Source of the DNA: Pseudomonas fluorescens
GTDB taxonomy: Bacteria; Pseudomonadota; Gammaproteobacteria; Pseudomonadales; Pseudomonadaceae
NCBI RefSeq assembly: GCF_902498195.1
Contig: NZ_CABVIY010000009.1
Coordinates: 266,977-330,976 of the forward strand
Direction of reading: 5' to 3'
DNA length: 64,000 nt
The translations under genes and the position numbers were made by a program. Numbering within the stretch: position 1 is the stretch's first letter; the number at the start of each line of letters is the position of its first letter. Under the pieces are notes generated by a model, which did no database searches, was not told the origin of the DNA, and was given only the letters and a program-made list of their open reading frames with translations. Positions 42,338-50,981 of the stretch are shown here, in pieces.

Positions 42338-45286
42338 TCAGTTCACAGCGGACGTCGCTTCGACATGACGCGGTAAGGTCACCCGGATACGGGTGCCGCG
42401 TTGGCTCTGAACATCAGCCGGGCTGTCGATGGTGATTTGTCCATAATGCTCTTCAACGATGGAATAGACCAGTGCAAGGCCCAGACCGGTGCCTTCGCCA
42501 GGGTCCTTGGTGGTGAAGAAAGGTTCGAACAATCGGTCCATGATGTTCTTCGGAATACCGCTGCCCTCGTCTTCCACGATCAGGTCGACCGTGTGTTCGC
42601 CGGCTTCGCTCTTGACGCGTACCGCGCTGCCCGCAGGCGAGGCGTCGCGGGCGTTTGAGAGCAGGTTGATCAATACCTGGGCAAGCCGTTGCGGGTCGCC
42701 TTCGACCCAGTGATCGGGGTCGCACAGGTTGTAGAACTGCACTTCGAAATTGCGTCGGTTCAGGGCCAGCAAGCCAATGGCGTCCTGGGCGACTTCCGCC
42801 AGACAAACGGGCTCGTCGCTGTGCTGGTGGCTGCCGGCATGGGCGAAACTCATCAACGATTGCACGATGCGCGACACGCGTTTGGTCTGTTCGAGGATCT
42901 GCCCGCTGATTTCCTTGAGCTCGCCGTCTTCCTCGCGCTCTTCGCGCAGGTTCTGCGCCAGGCAGGCAATGCCGGTGATCGGGTTGCCGATTTCATGGGC
43001 TACGCCGGCCGCCAGGCGCCCGATGCTGGCCAGGCGCTCGGAATGCACCAGTTTGTCTTCGAGCATCTGGGTTTCGGTCAGGTCTTCCACCAGCAGTACC
43101 AAGCCGCTGTTACCCGGGGCAAGCGGTTCGTCGATCGCCGCTTTGTGCAGGTTCAGCCAGCGGGTCTGGCCGTCGAGGGCCAAGTGCTGTTTGTGCAAAT
43201 GTTCGTCCGGCAAATTGATGAAGCCTTGCAGCAGCTCCCTCCACGGGTCGGCAATGGTGCTAAGGCGCGACCCGACCACGCGCTGCGCGGCAATCCCGGT
43301 CAGCTCCTCCATGGCCTTGTTCCACATGAGGATTTCCTGGTCCTTGGCCAGCGAGCAGACGCCCATCGGCAATTCCTGCAGGGTCTGTCGGTGGTAGCGG
43401 CGCAGGGCGTCGAGTTCGGCGGCCAGCCCGGTCAGGCGCGAGTGGTAATCCTCGAGGCGGCTTTCGATGAAGTGGATGTCCTCGGTGACATAGTTCTCGC
43501 CGCCGGCTTTGTACGGCAGGAAGGTCTCGACCATGTCCTGGGCGACACTCGGCCCCATCAGGCCGGAGAGGTTGGCCTCGATGCGGTCGCGCAGGCGGCG
43601 CAAGGCGTAAGGCCGGCGCTCGTCGAAGGGCAGGTAGAGATCGCGCAGGGCCTGCTCGACTTCCTTTTGCGCCGCCTTGGCGCCCAGTGGCTTGGCCAGC
43701 TGCGTGGCGAATTCCTGGGGCGAGGCGGCATGCAGCTCGCGGCGTTGCGGGCGGCGAACGTTGTCCACGGCGCAGGCTTCCGCGGCGCTGGCTTCTTCGG
43801 TGCTGGCGTTGGTGAACAGTGAAATCAGGGTGAACATCAACACGTTGGCGGCCAGCGAGGCGATTGCCGCCATGTGCCAGCTGGTGTCGTCCAGCACGTA
43901 GATCATGTTCAGCAGCGGAATATAGAAGCCCTGCAGATTGCCCACCAACGGCAGCAGCATGGTCACCAGCCAGACCAGAATGCCCGCCAGCAAACCGGCA
44001 ATGAAGCCGCGTCGGTTGGCGGTCGGCCAGTACAGCACCGACAGCACGCCCGGCAGGAATTGCAAGGTCGCGACAAAGGCGACGATGCCGAGGTTGGCCA
44101 GGTCTTGTTCCGCGCCCAGCAGCAGGTAAAAACCGTAACCGGCCATGATGATCGCGACGATCAACGCCCGGCGCGTCCACTTCAGCCAGCGGTAGATGTT
44201 GCCCTCCGCCGGCGGTTGATAGAGCGGCAGCACCAGGTGGTTCAGGGCCATCCCCGACAGCGCGAGGGTTGTCACGATGATCAGGCCGCTGGCGGCGGAC
44301 AGCCCGCCGACATACGCCAGCAGCGCCAGTGCCTTGCTGTTGGCGGCGATGCCGATGCCGAGCGTGAAGTATTCCGGGTTGGTGGTGGCGCCGAGTTTCA
44401 GTCCGGCCCAGAGAATCAAGGGCACCGCCAGGCTCATCAGCAGCAGGAACAGCGGCAGGCCCCAGCTGGCGCTGACCAGCGAGCGCGGGTTGAGGTTTTC
44501 AGTGAACGTCATGTGGTACATGTGCGGCATCACGATCGCCGAGGCGAAGAACACCAGCAGCAGCGTGCGCCATGGACCTTCCTGCAAAGGCGTGTGCAGG
44601 GCGGCCAGGGCGGTCTGGTTTTGCAGCAGCCACAACTCCAGCTGTTGCGGGCCATCGAATACACCGTACAGCGCATAGAGGCCGACACCACCGAGCGCGA
44701 TCAGCTTGATCACCGATTCGAAGGCGATCGCGAACACCAGGCCTTCATGCTTCTCGCGGGTGGCGATGTGCCGGGAGCCGAAGAAAATCGTGAACAGGGT
44801 AATCAGTGCACAGAAGCTCAGGGCCACGCGGTGCTGCACCGGCTCGCGGGTGAGAATGCCGATTGAGTCGGCCACGGCCTGAATCTGCAAGGCCAGCAGC
44901 GGCAGCACGCCGATCAGCATGAAAATCGTGGTCAGCGCGCCGGCCCAGGTACTGCGGAAACGAAACGCGAACAGGTCCGCCAGGGACGACAGCTGGTAGG
45001 TGCGGGTGATCTTCAGGATGGGGTACAGCAACACCGGCGCCAGCAGGAATGCCCCGGACACCCCTAAATAGCTGGAGAGAAAACCGTAACCGTACTGGTA
45101 GGCCAGGCCCACGGTGCCGTAAAACGCCCAGGCACTGGCATAGACCCCCAGCGACAGGGTGTAGGTGAGCGGGTGGCGAATGATCGCCCGGGGGATCATG
45201 CCCCGTTCGCTGATCCAGGCCACGCCGAACAGCACCGCCAGGTAGGCGGCGCTGATCAGGATCATCTGGGTCAGGCTAAAGCTCAT
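42338..45286 (-). CDS. cbrA: Sensor kinase CbrA with SLC5 transporter domain
   Basis: 982 residues. The N-terminal half is a sodium/solute symporter-like domain with about 13 membrane helices (up to about 500). A STAC-type linker and PAS domain follow, then a kinase core with H764 in AAGVAHEIGNP and ATP motifs VEDEGSGIP and GTGLGLALVYS. It phosphorylates CbrB; in P. putida and P. fluorescens the transporter part binds or moves histidine. The start at 45286 (MSFSLTQM) was chosen; an ATG two codons earlier is possible. It overlaps cbrX by 11 bases. Confidence 0.95.
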   Translation of the reverse strand: MSFSLTQMILISAAYLAVLFGVAWISERGMIPRAIIRHPLTYTLSLGVYASAWAFYGTVGLAYQYGYGFLSSYLGVSGAFLLAPVLLYPILKITRTYQLSSLADLFAFRFRSTWAGALTTIFMLIGVLPLLALQIQAVADSIGILTREPVQHRVALSFCALITLFTIFFGSRHIATREKHEGLVFAIAFESVIKLIALGGVGLYALYGVFDGPQQLELWLLQNQTALAALHTPLQEGPWRTLLLVFFASAIVMPHMYHMTFTENLNPRSLVSASWGLPLFLLLMSLAVPLILWAGLKLGATTNPEYFTLGIGIAANSKALALLAYVGGLSAASGLIIVTTLALSGMALNHLVLPLYQPPAEGNIYRWLKWTRRALIVAIIMAGYGFYLLLGAEQDLANLGIVAFVATLQFLPGVLSVLYWPTANRRGFIAGLLAGILVWLVTMLLPLVGNLQGFYIPLLNMIYVLDDTSWHMAAIASLAANVLMFTLISLFTNASTEEASAAEACAVDNVRRPQRRELHAASPQEFATQLAKPLGAKAAQKEVEQALRDLYLPFDERRPYALRRLRDRIEANLSGLMGPSVAQDMVETFLPYKAGGENYVTEDIHFIESRLEDYHSRLTGLAAELDALRRYHRQTLQELPMGVCSLAKDQEILMWNKAMEELTGIAAQRVVGSRLSTIADPWRELLQGFINLPDEHLHKQHLALDGQTRWLNLHKAAIDEPLAPGNSGLVLLVEDLTETQMLEDKLVHSERLASIGRLAAGVAHEIGNPITGIACLAQNLREEREEDGELKEISGQILEQTKRVSRIVQSLMSFAHAGSHQHSDEPVCLAEVAQDAIGLLALNRRNFEVQFYNLCDPDHWVEGDPQRLAQVLINLLSNARDASPAGSAVRVKSEAGEHTVDLIVEDEGSGIPKNIMDRLFEPFFTTKDPGEGTGLGLALVYSIVEEHYGQITIDSPADVQSQRGTRIRVTLPRHVEATSAVN

Positions 45287-45452
45287 CGGCATCTTTTTGG
45301 CTCTGCAGGATGAAGGTCACGACAATCAGGATCAGCCAAAGCAGATATGGGCGATACCAGGCGCCAGTGGCGTCGATCCACCAATCCATGATGGCCGGGG
45401 AAAACAGATAAATCCCCACTACCAGGAGCAGGACCAAGCGATAGATGTACAT
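45276..45452 (-). CDS. cbrX: Small membrane protein CbrX overlapping cbrA
   Basis: 58 residues: MYIYRLVLLLVVGIYLFSP, a short loop with DWWIDATG, and a second hydrophobic segment (PYLLWLILIVVTFIL). A good Shine-Dalgarno (AGAGAGG) precedes the ATG. The last codons overlap the cbrA start, so translation of cbrA is likely coupled. A cbrX frame of this kind is known in P. putida; its protein function is not settled. Two membrane helices suggest a small inner-membrane partner. Confidence 0.82.
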   Translation of the reverse strand: MYIYRLVLLLVVGIYLFSPAIMDWWIDATGAWYRPYLLWLILIVVTFILQSQKDADEL

Positions 45453-45529
45453 CCCGGCCTCTCTTTTTTATGCCCGTGCCCGAAAACGTGCGGCGATGGT
45501 AACGGATGGGTGCGCCACTGCAAGCATCA

Positions 45530-46426
45530 TCACTGTAGCTGCGCCTCCGGCAGGCTCAAGGTGCGCGGGATCAGGCTCGCATTCCAGTGGGTGATACCCC
45601 AGTTCAGCACTTCCCTTGGCGTGGCGTAGGCCAGTTCAGCCCCGGGATTGTGGCCCAGTGCGCGCAGGGCTCGCAGCAACAACGGCGTGGCCTGGTCTTC
45701 GGTCAAGGGCGGCGAGCGGTAGGACTTGCCCAGTTTGTGGCCATCGGGCTGTGTGATCAGCGGGATGTGCAAGTAACGGGGTTGCCGCAGGCCGAGCAGT
45801 TCCTGCAGATACAGCTGGCGCGGCGTGGAGTCGAGCAGGTCGGCGCCGCGCACGATATCGGTGATGCCTTGCCAGGCATCGTCCAGCACCACCGCCAGTT
45901 GGTAGGCGTAGAGCCCGTCGCGGCGGCGAATCACGAAATCACCGACATCACGGCCCAGGTGCTGATGGAACTCACCTTGCACGCGGTCAATGAAGTGGTA
46001 GTCCAGTTCGGGAGCGCGCACCCGGATCGCCGCCTCTTCGCAGGCATGCCCGGCATTGCGGCACAATCCCGGATAGATGCCGTGGTAGGGCTCCAGTTGT
46101 TTGCGCGAGCAGGTGCAGGCATAGGCCAGGCCCTGATGGAACAGGCGATTGAGCACTTCGGCGTAGGCATCATGCCGGTCGCTCTGGCGGACCATCTCGC
46201 CGTCCCATTCAAAACCGTAACTTTCCAGCGCCTTGAGAATCGCGGCCTGGGCACCGGGTTCTTCACGGGGCGGGTCGAGGTCTTCCATGCGCATCAGCCA
46301 GCGACCACCCACCGAGCGTGCGTCGAGGTACGAGGCCAGTGCGGCGACCAGCGAGCCGAAATGCAGGTGACCACTGGGCGTGGGGGCGAAGCGTCCAATG
46401 TAGGTGGGGCTGGTGATGGCGGTCAT
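45530..46426 (-). CDS. gluQ: Glutamyl-Q tRNA(Asp) synthetase GluQ
   Basis: 298 residues. A shortened glutamyl-tRNA synthetase: FAPTPSGHLHFGSLVAAL (HIGH-like), MRMEDLDPPRE, a zinc site with CSRKQ and CRNAGHAC, and KLGKSYRSP (KMSKS-like). It lacks the anticodon-binding half and adds glutamate to queuosine of tRNA-Asp. It lies after dksA as in many gammaproteobacteria; a REPIN separates them. Confidence 0.93.
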   Translation of the reverse strand: MTAITSPTYIGRFAPTPSGHLHFGSLVAALASYLDARSVGGRWLMRMEDLDPPREEPGAQAAILKALESYGFEWDGEMVRQSDRHDAYAEVLNRLFHQGLAYACTCSRKQLEPYHGIYPGLCRNAGHACEEAAIRVRAPELDYHFIDRVQGEFHQHLGRDVGDFVIRRRDGLYAYQLAVVLDDAWQGITDIVRGADLLDSTPRQLYLQELLGLRQPRYLHIPLITQPDGHKLGKSYRSPPLTEDQATPLLLRALRALGHNPGAELAYATPREVLNWGITHWNASLIPRTLSLPEAQLQ

Positions 46427-46465
46427 GAGGGTAACGATACGTTTTCCAGGCTTGTGCTAACCACC

Positions 46466-46557
46466 CTGTGGGAGTGGGCTTGCTCGCGAAGAGGTCATCA
46501 GCGTTGACATCAGTGCGGGCTGATTCACCGCTTTCGCGAGCAAGCCCGCTCCCACAG
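46466..46557. repeat. REPIN-like palindrome between gluQ and dksA
   Basis: Arms CTGTGGGAGTGGGCTTGCTC and a complement with one mismatch, around a 40-base middle that lacks the usual TGTCAGTC pair. Confidence 0.82.
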
Positions 46558-46587
46558 CGGTTTTTCGTCGAGGCAAATTGCGGAAAC

Positions 46588-46617
46588 AAAAACGGAGCGT
46601 TCGCACGCTCCGTTTTT
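46588..46617 (-). terminator. Terminator of dksA
   Basis: Hairpin AAAACGGAGCGT / ACGCTCCGTTTT with a 4-base loop, flanked by A and T runs so it may work in both directions. It lies 15 bases past the dksA stop on the minus strand. Confidence 0.85.
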
Positions 46618-46631
46618 CATTCAAGTCGCTT

Positions 46632-47072
46632 TTACTTGCCGACTTGCTTTTCCTTGATTTCCGCCAGGGTCTTGCAGTCTACGCACATGTCGGCGGTAGG
46701 GCGGGCTTCCAGGCGCTTGACGCCGATTTCGACGCCGCAGGAGTCGCACCAACCGTACTCTTCGTCTTCGATCAATTGCAGCGTCTTGTCGATCTTCTTG
46801 ATCAACTTGCGCTCACGATCGCGGGCTCGCAGTTCGAGGGCAAACTCTTCTTCCTGGCTGGCACGGTCTGCCGGATCCGGGAAGTTGGCTGCTTCGTCCT
46901 TCATGTGATCAACCGTGCGGTCGACTTCCTGCATCAAGTCCTGTTTCCACTTGTTCAGGACCTTGGTGAAGTGCGCGCGCATGGGCTTGCCCATGTACTC
47001 CTCGCCCTTGGTTTCAACGTAGGGTTCGAAGCCGCTGATTGTCGGCTGTTGCTGCTTTGCTTGGGTGGACAT
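46632..47072 (-). CDS. dksA: RNA polymerase-binding transcription factor DksA
   Basis: 146 residues. An N-terminal segment, a long coiled coil with the tip motif DPADRAS (DxxDxA) and a four-cysteine zinc finger (CDSCG and CVDC). DksA enters the RNA polymerase secondary channel and, with ppGpp, lowers rRNA and tRNA transcription. The GC-rich discriminators at the tRNA promoter (9.5 kb) and the right-edge promoter are typical DksA/ppGpp targets. Terminated by a clear hairpin. Confidence 0.96.
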   Translation of the reverse strand: MSTQAKQQQPTISGFEPYVETKGEEYMGKPMRAHFTKVLNKWKQDLMQEVDRTVDHMKDEAANFPDPADRASQEEEFALELRARDRERKLIKKIDKTLQLIEDEEYGWCDSCGVEIGVKRLEARPTADMCVDCKTLAEIKEKQVGK

Positions 47073-47405
47073 GAAATAGACCGCCTCTACTCTTGTAATC
47101 CATCTGCGCAGGATTGCTCCATCACCGGCACCCGCCGGCCCTGCGGCTGCAAGCGGGCGAACTTACCAGATCAATTCAGGCCGCGCTACTCCCGGATGTC
47201 GCGGTCGCGACCCTCGGTGCCTGCAATTGATGGCAAAGCGCTGTCTGGTGGCACTGGAGCCCTGATCAATTATTGATTTTAGTCAAACCTGGGGCGCTCG
47301 CCTGAGTCGTTTTGGGCTTGGGTTATACGGCTCTGACCGCTTTAGGCTCTCGCTCGTTCCTGCGCTTGGGTAGAATCGATTCTTTTCTTCGTTGAAGGAA
47401 GGCCA
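47073..47405. other. Divergent intergenic region between dksA and an aminotransferase gene
   Basis: No gene is visible. It holds an ANR-box-like palindrome (47273-47286) and a possible TAGAAT -10 box near 47371 for the plus-strand gene. The dksA promoter cannot be fixed. Confidence 0.5.
47273..47286. promoter_or_regulatory. Possible ANR/FNR-type box
   Basis: TTGATTTTAGTCAA matches TTGAT-N4-ATCAA with one mismatch. It lies 120 bases before the aminotransferase gene and about 200 before dksA. Could be chance. Confidence 0.3.
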
Positions 47406-48578
47406 ATGGCTCAGTCCTACAGTGCCCGCAGTCGCGCGATCGAACCTTTCCATGTCATGGCGTTGCTGGCGCGGGCCAATGAATTGCAGGCCGCCGGTCA
47501 CGATGTGATTCACCTGGAAATCGGCGAACCGGACTTCACCACCGCCGAACCGATCATCCGTGCCGGCCAGGCCGCACTCGAATCGGGAAAAACCCGCTAC
47601 ACCGCCGCACGCGGCATTCCCGAGCTGCGCGAGGCCATTTCGGGCTTTTATCAGCAGCGTTATGGCCTGGATATCGACCCGCGCCGGATCCTCATCACAC
47701 CGGGTGGTTCCGGCGCGCTGTTGCTGGCCAGTGCCTTGCTGGTCGATCCGGGCAAGCATTGGCTGCTGGCGGACCCGGGTTATCCGTGCAACCGGCATTT
47801 CCTGCGGCTGGTAGAGGGCGCTGCGCAGCTGGTTCCCGTGGGCCCTGAGGTGCGTTATCAACTGACGCCGGACCTGGTCGAGCGGCATTGGGATCACGAC
47901 AGCGTGGGTGCACTGGTGGCGTCCCCGGCCAATCCGACGGGAACGATCCTCACACGCGACGAACTGGCGGGTCTGTCCACCGTCATCAAGCAGCGCCATG
48001 GACACCTGGTGGTCGACGAGATCTACCACGGCCTGACCTACGGCACCGACGCGGCCAGCGTGCTGGAAGTCGACGACAGTGCCTTTGTGCTTAACAGTTT
48101 TTCGAAATATTTCGGAATGACCGGTTGGCGACTGGGTTGGCTGGTGGCGCCCGACGCGGCGGTGGGTGAGCTGGAGAAACTCGCCCAGAACCTCTACATC
48201 AGCGCCCCGAGCATGGCCCAGCACGCTGCGTTGGCCTGTTTCGAGCCAGCCACCCTCAGCATTCTCGAAGAGCGGCGGGCCGAATTCGGACGTCGACGGG
48301 ATTTCCTGCTGCCTGCCCTGCGGGAGTTGGGTTTCGGAATCGCCGTGGAGCCAGAGGGTGCGTTCTACTTGTATGCTGATATCAGCAAGTTCGGTGGAGA
48401 TGCCTTCTCGTTCTGCCGGCACTTCCTTGAAACCGAACACGTGGCCATCACCCCCGGACTCGACTTCGGGCGCTATCAGGCGGGCCACCATGTACGCTTT
48501 GCCTACACGCAAAACATCGAGCGTCTGCAGGACGCGGTGGAACGTATTGCCCGTGGCCTGCGGAGCTGGCAAGGCTGA
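47406..48578 (+). CDS. PLP-dependent aminotransferase (class I/II)
   Basis: 390 residues. Fold-type I aminotransferase with EIGEPDFTTAEP at the N-terminus, VASPANPTGTI, VVDEIYHGLTYG, the PLP-binding lysine K234 in NSFSKYFGMTGWRLG, and a C-terminal arginine in GHHVRFAYTQN. It is close to aspartate/aromatic aminotransferase-like enzymes; the substrate is not determined by the sequence. The stop overlaps the start of sfsA by one base, so the two form an operon. Confidence 0.88.
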   Translation: MAQSYSARSRAIEPFHVMALLARANELQAAGHDVIHLEIGEPDFTTAEPIIRAGQAALESGKTRYTAARGIPELREAISGFYQQRYGLDIDPRRILITPGGSGALLLASALLVDPGKHWLLADPGYPCNRHFLRLVEGAAQLVPVGPEVRYQLTPDLVERHWDHDSVGALVASPANPTGTILTRDELAGLSTVIKQRHGHLVVDEIYHGLTYGTDAASVLEVDDSAFVLNSFSKYFGMTGWRLGWLVAPDAAVGELEKLAQNLYISAPSMAQHAALACFEPATLSILEERRAEFGRRRDFLLPALRELGFGIAVEPEGAFYLYADISKFGGDAFSFCRHFLETEHVAITPGLDFGRYQAGHHVRFAYTQNIERLQDAVERIARGLRSWQG

Positions 48579-49291
48579 TGCGTTTTCATCCTCCCCTTGA
48601 AGAAGGTCGCCTGATCCGTCGTTACAAGCGCTTTCTTGCCGATATCGAGACGGTTGATGGCCAGCTACTGACCCTTCACTGCCCGAACACCGGCTCGATG
48701 CTCAATTGTCAGGTCGAAGGCGGGCAGGTCTGGTTCAGCCGGTCCAGTGATCCGAAGCGCAAGCTGCCCGGCACCTGGGAAATTGGCGAAACCCCGCACG
48801 GCCGGCAGTTTTGCGTGAATACCGCGCGGGCAAACGCCTTGATCGAGGAAGCGCTTCACGCCGGGGTCATCACCGAGCTGAACGGCTTTACCGCCCTCAA
48901 GCGCGAAGTCCCTTACGGCCTGGAAAAGAGCCGGATCGATTTTCGTCTCGATTACCCGGGCGGGCCGGCCTATGTGGAAGTCAAAAGCGTCACGCTGGGT
49001 TTCGACGGTGTGGCGGTGGCGGCGTTTCCCGATGCGGTGACCCAGCGAGGGGCCAAGCACTTGCGTGAGTTGGCCCATCTGGCTCGGGACGGTGTTCGCG
49101 CGGTGCAGTTGTACTGCGTGAACCTCACGGGGATCGAAGCGGTGCGTCCTGCCGAGGAAATCGATTCGGCCTACGCACAAGCCTTGCGCGAGGCGGTGGC
49201 CTGTGGAGTTGAAGTGCTGGCCTATGGCGTGCGCCTGAGCCATGAAGAAATGGTGGTGGATCGACGCCTGGAGGTACTGCTCGGCGATTAA
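48578..49291 (+). CDS. sfsA: DNA/RNA nuclease SfsA
   Basis: 237 residues. Typical SfsA sequence: EEGRLIRRYKRFLADIE, HCPNTGSMLNC, RIDFRLDYPGG, AYVEVKSVTLG and FPDAVTQRGAKHLREL. SfsA was named for sugar fermentation stimulation and has nuclease-like features (D, ExK motif). It is coupled to the aminotransferase gene upstream and convergent with a Rieske protein gene, with a 4-base overlap at the ends. Confidence 0.93.
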   Translation: MRFHPPLEEGRLIRRYKRFLADIETVDGQLLTLHCPNTGSMLNCQVEGGQVWFSRSSDPKRKLPGTWEIGETPHGRQFCVNTARANALIEEALHAGVITELNGFTALKREVPYGLEKSRIDFRLDYPGGPAYVEVKSVTLGFDGVAVAAFPDAVTQRGAKHLRELAHLARDGVRAVQLYCVNLTGIEAVRPAEEIDSAYAQALREAVACGVEVLAYGVRLSHEEMVVDRRLEVLLGD

Positions 49292-49605
49292 ACGCTGACC
49301 CAGATACCCTGGGCATCCTCCCGGCAGTTCACCTGGGTCAACGATTGCCCCGCGCAAGGGCCGGCGACACACTCCCCATCCTCGATCAAAAACAAAGCGC
49401 CGTGGGTGGCGCACTGGATCAGGCTGTTGCTGGGGTCCAGGAACTGATCAGGTTTCCATTCCAGGCCGACGCCGCGGTGCGGGCAGCGATTGATATAGAC
49501 GTAGACCTGGCCGCCCCGGCGCACGGCGAACAGCTTTTGCCCGTCGAGTTCGAATCCTCGGCTGCTGGAATCGGCCAGCTCCACGCCTGTACACAAAAAC
49601 TTCAT
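49288..49605 (-). CDS. Rieske [2Fe-2S] protein, small stand-alone
   Basis: 105 residues from MKFLCTGVELADSS. The cluster ligands are NRCPHRGVGL and QCATHGALF (CxH and CxxH). The protein is a soluble ferredoxin-type Rieske domain, similar to small electron carriers of dioxygenase systems, but no oxygenase gene is near. Its tail overlaps the sfsA end by 4 bases. The redox partner is unknown. Confidence 0.88.
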   Translation of the reverse strand: MKFLCTGVELADSSSRGFELDGQKLFAVRRGGQVYVYINRCPHRGVGLEWKPDQFLDPSNSLIQCATHGALFLIEDGECVAGPCAGQSLTQVNCREDAQGIWVSV

Positions 49606-49655
49606 GCCTATCCTCGGAGCGCACAGTCGTGACCGGATATGTCCGAGCTTGACGT

Positions 49656-49674
49656 GCAAATGCAAGCAATTATC
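49656..49674 (+). promoter_or_regulatory. Weak Fur-box-like site before the heme-type binding protein gene
   Basis: GCAAATGCAAGCAATTATC matches the 19-base Fur consensus at about 12 positions. It lies about 95 bases before the ATG at 49769. Weak; supported only by the iron context. Confidence 0.3.
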
Positions 49675-49768
49675 AAATGGCTGACTTGCCCGCGGGTGCA
49701 GGTGCCAGGTGCACAGGATACTTGGCCTGCTCCCCTGACGCCCGGTAAACCCTCAAAGGAAGCTGTTC

Positions 49769-50641
49769 ATGCGCCTGAGAACTCGCGTTGCTGCACTTTG
49801 TGTCGGACTTCTTGCCAGTCATCACGCCGCAGCGGCTGATTTGCCGCAGCGCTGGGTCAGCGCCGGTGGCGCGCTTTCGGAGTGGATCAGCGCATTGGGC
49901 GGTGAATCGAAACTGGTCGGTGTCGATACCACCAGCCAGCATCCTCAATCATTGAAGGCTTTGCCCAGTATCGGTTATCAGCGCCAGCTGTCGGCCGAAG
50001 GTGTGCTGAGTTTGCGTCCGCAGATTCTGGTCGGCACCGAAGAAATGGGGCCACCCCCCGTGCTGTCGCAAATCCGCAGTGCGGGCGTGAAGGTTGAGTT
50101 GTTCTCGGCCCAGCCAGATCTGGCGACGCTGCAGAACAACCTTCAGCATTTGGGTCGGTTGCTGGGAGCCGAAGACCGGGCGGCGCAGTTGCTCGCCACT
50201 TATCAACAGGCGCTTGAGCAGCATAAGACCCGGGTTACCCGGGCACAGTTGACGCAACCCTCTCCAGGCGTGCTGTTGTTGCTCGGGCATGCGGGCGGAA
50301 AACCGCTGATCGCCGGCAAGGACACCGCAGCCGATTGGTTGCTGCAACGGGCCGGTGGCCACAACCTGGCGACCCATAGCGGTTACAAGCCGTTTTCCAA
50401 TGAATCGCTGGTCAGCCTGGACCCCGACGTGCTGGTGTTCGCCGACCGTGCGCTGAGCGGAGAGGCGGCGCGCGCGGCGCTGTTCAAGGAGAATTCGATC
50501 CTGGCCTCGACTCGCGCCGCCAGGGATGGTCGGGTCATCGAACTTGATCCAACCTTGCTGGTGGGTGGGTTGGGACCACGGTTGCCGGAGAGTCTGAAAA
50601 AGCTGTCCGACGGTTTCTATCCTGAATCGGCTGACCGGTAA
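49769..50641 (+). CDS. Periplasmic heme-type ABC transporter binding protein (PhuT/HmuT-like)
   Basis: 290 residues. Signal peptide ending near SHHAAAAD, then a class III binding protein fold: RWVSAGGALSEWISALGGE, LVGVDTTSQHP, SLRPQILVGTEEMGPP, LLLLGHAGGKPLIAG and DPDVLVFADRAL. The sequence fits heme-binding PhuT/HmuT. The permease and ATPase genes normally beside it are absent here. It lies 58 bases before the tail of PrrF, matching the phu locus near prrF that I recall in P. aeruginosa. Confidence 0.82.
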   Translation: MRLRTRVAALCVGLLASHHAAAADLPQRWVSAGGALSEWISALGGESKLVGVDTTSQHPQSLKALPSIGYQRQLSAEGVLSLRPQILVGTEEMGPPPVLSQIRSAGVKVELFSAQPDLATLQNNLQHLGRLLGAEDRAAQLLATYQQALEQHKTRVTRAQLTQPSPGVLLLLGHAGGKPLIAGKDTAADWLLQRAGGHNLATHSGYKPFSNESLVSLDPDVLVFADRALSGEAARAALFKENSILASTRAARDGRVIELDPTLLVGGLGPRLPESLKKLSDGFYPESADR

Positions 50642-50698
50642 CCCGGCTTCGTGATTCCCGATCACGGCGTGTAGGAGGGTGACGACTTTTCCACAGGC

Positions 50699-50812
50699 AA
50701 AAAAAGACCCGGCAAGAGCCGGGTCAAATAACCGTGATTAGCCTGATGAGGAGATAATCTGAGAGTCCGAACCAAGGGCTATTCAGAATATCGACCAGTC
50801 TCGCGACCAGTT
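50699..50812 (-). ncRNA. prrF: Iron-responsive small RNA PrrF
   Basis: About 114 bases on the minus strand. The core TCTCCTCATCAGGCTAATCA is the conserved PrrF segment that pairs with targets such as sodB. The RNA begins AACTGGTCGCGAG, as I recall for PrrF1 of P. aeruginosa, and ends in a GACCCGGC/GCCGGGTC hairpin followed by seven T (50699-50725). PrrF is made when iron is low and represses non-essential iron proteins together with Hfq. A Fur box overlaps its promoter. Only one copy is here, while P. aeruginosa has two in tandem. Confidence 0.92.
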
Positions 50813-50846
50813 GTGATAATCATATCGATTCTCATTACCAAGTCAA
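50813..50846 (-). promoter_or_regulatory. PrrF promoter with overlapping Fur box
   Basis: On the minus strand TTGACT, a 16-base spacer and TATGAT form the promoter. The Fur-type sequence GGTAATGAGAATCGATATG (14 of 19 consensus matches) lies in the spacer, continuing into GATTATC, so Fur binding would block polymerase. Confidence 0.85.
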
Positions 50847-50981
50847 CAGCTGATTGCTCATCAGTCTGTTTTGTGTCGCATGTGTTTGGTAAGTCTCTGT
50901 AATCATTGAATATAGGCCTGTCGTTTTTAGTGAACTCATCTTTTTGATTCGCGACCAGCCAGGGGTGCCATCGGTGCTGGC

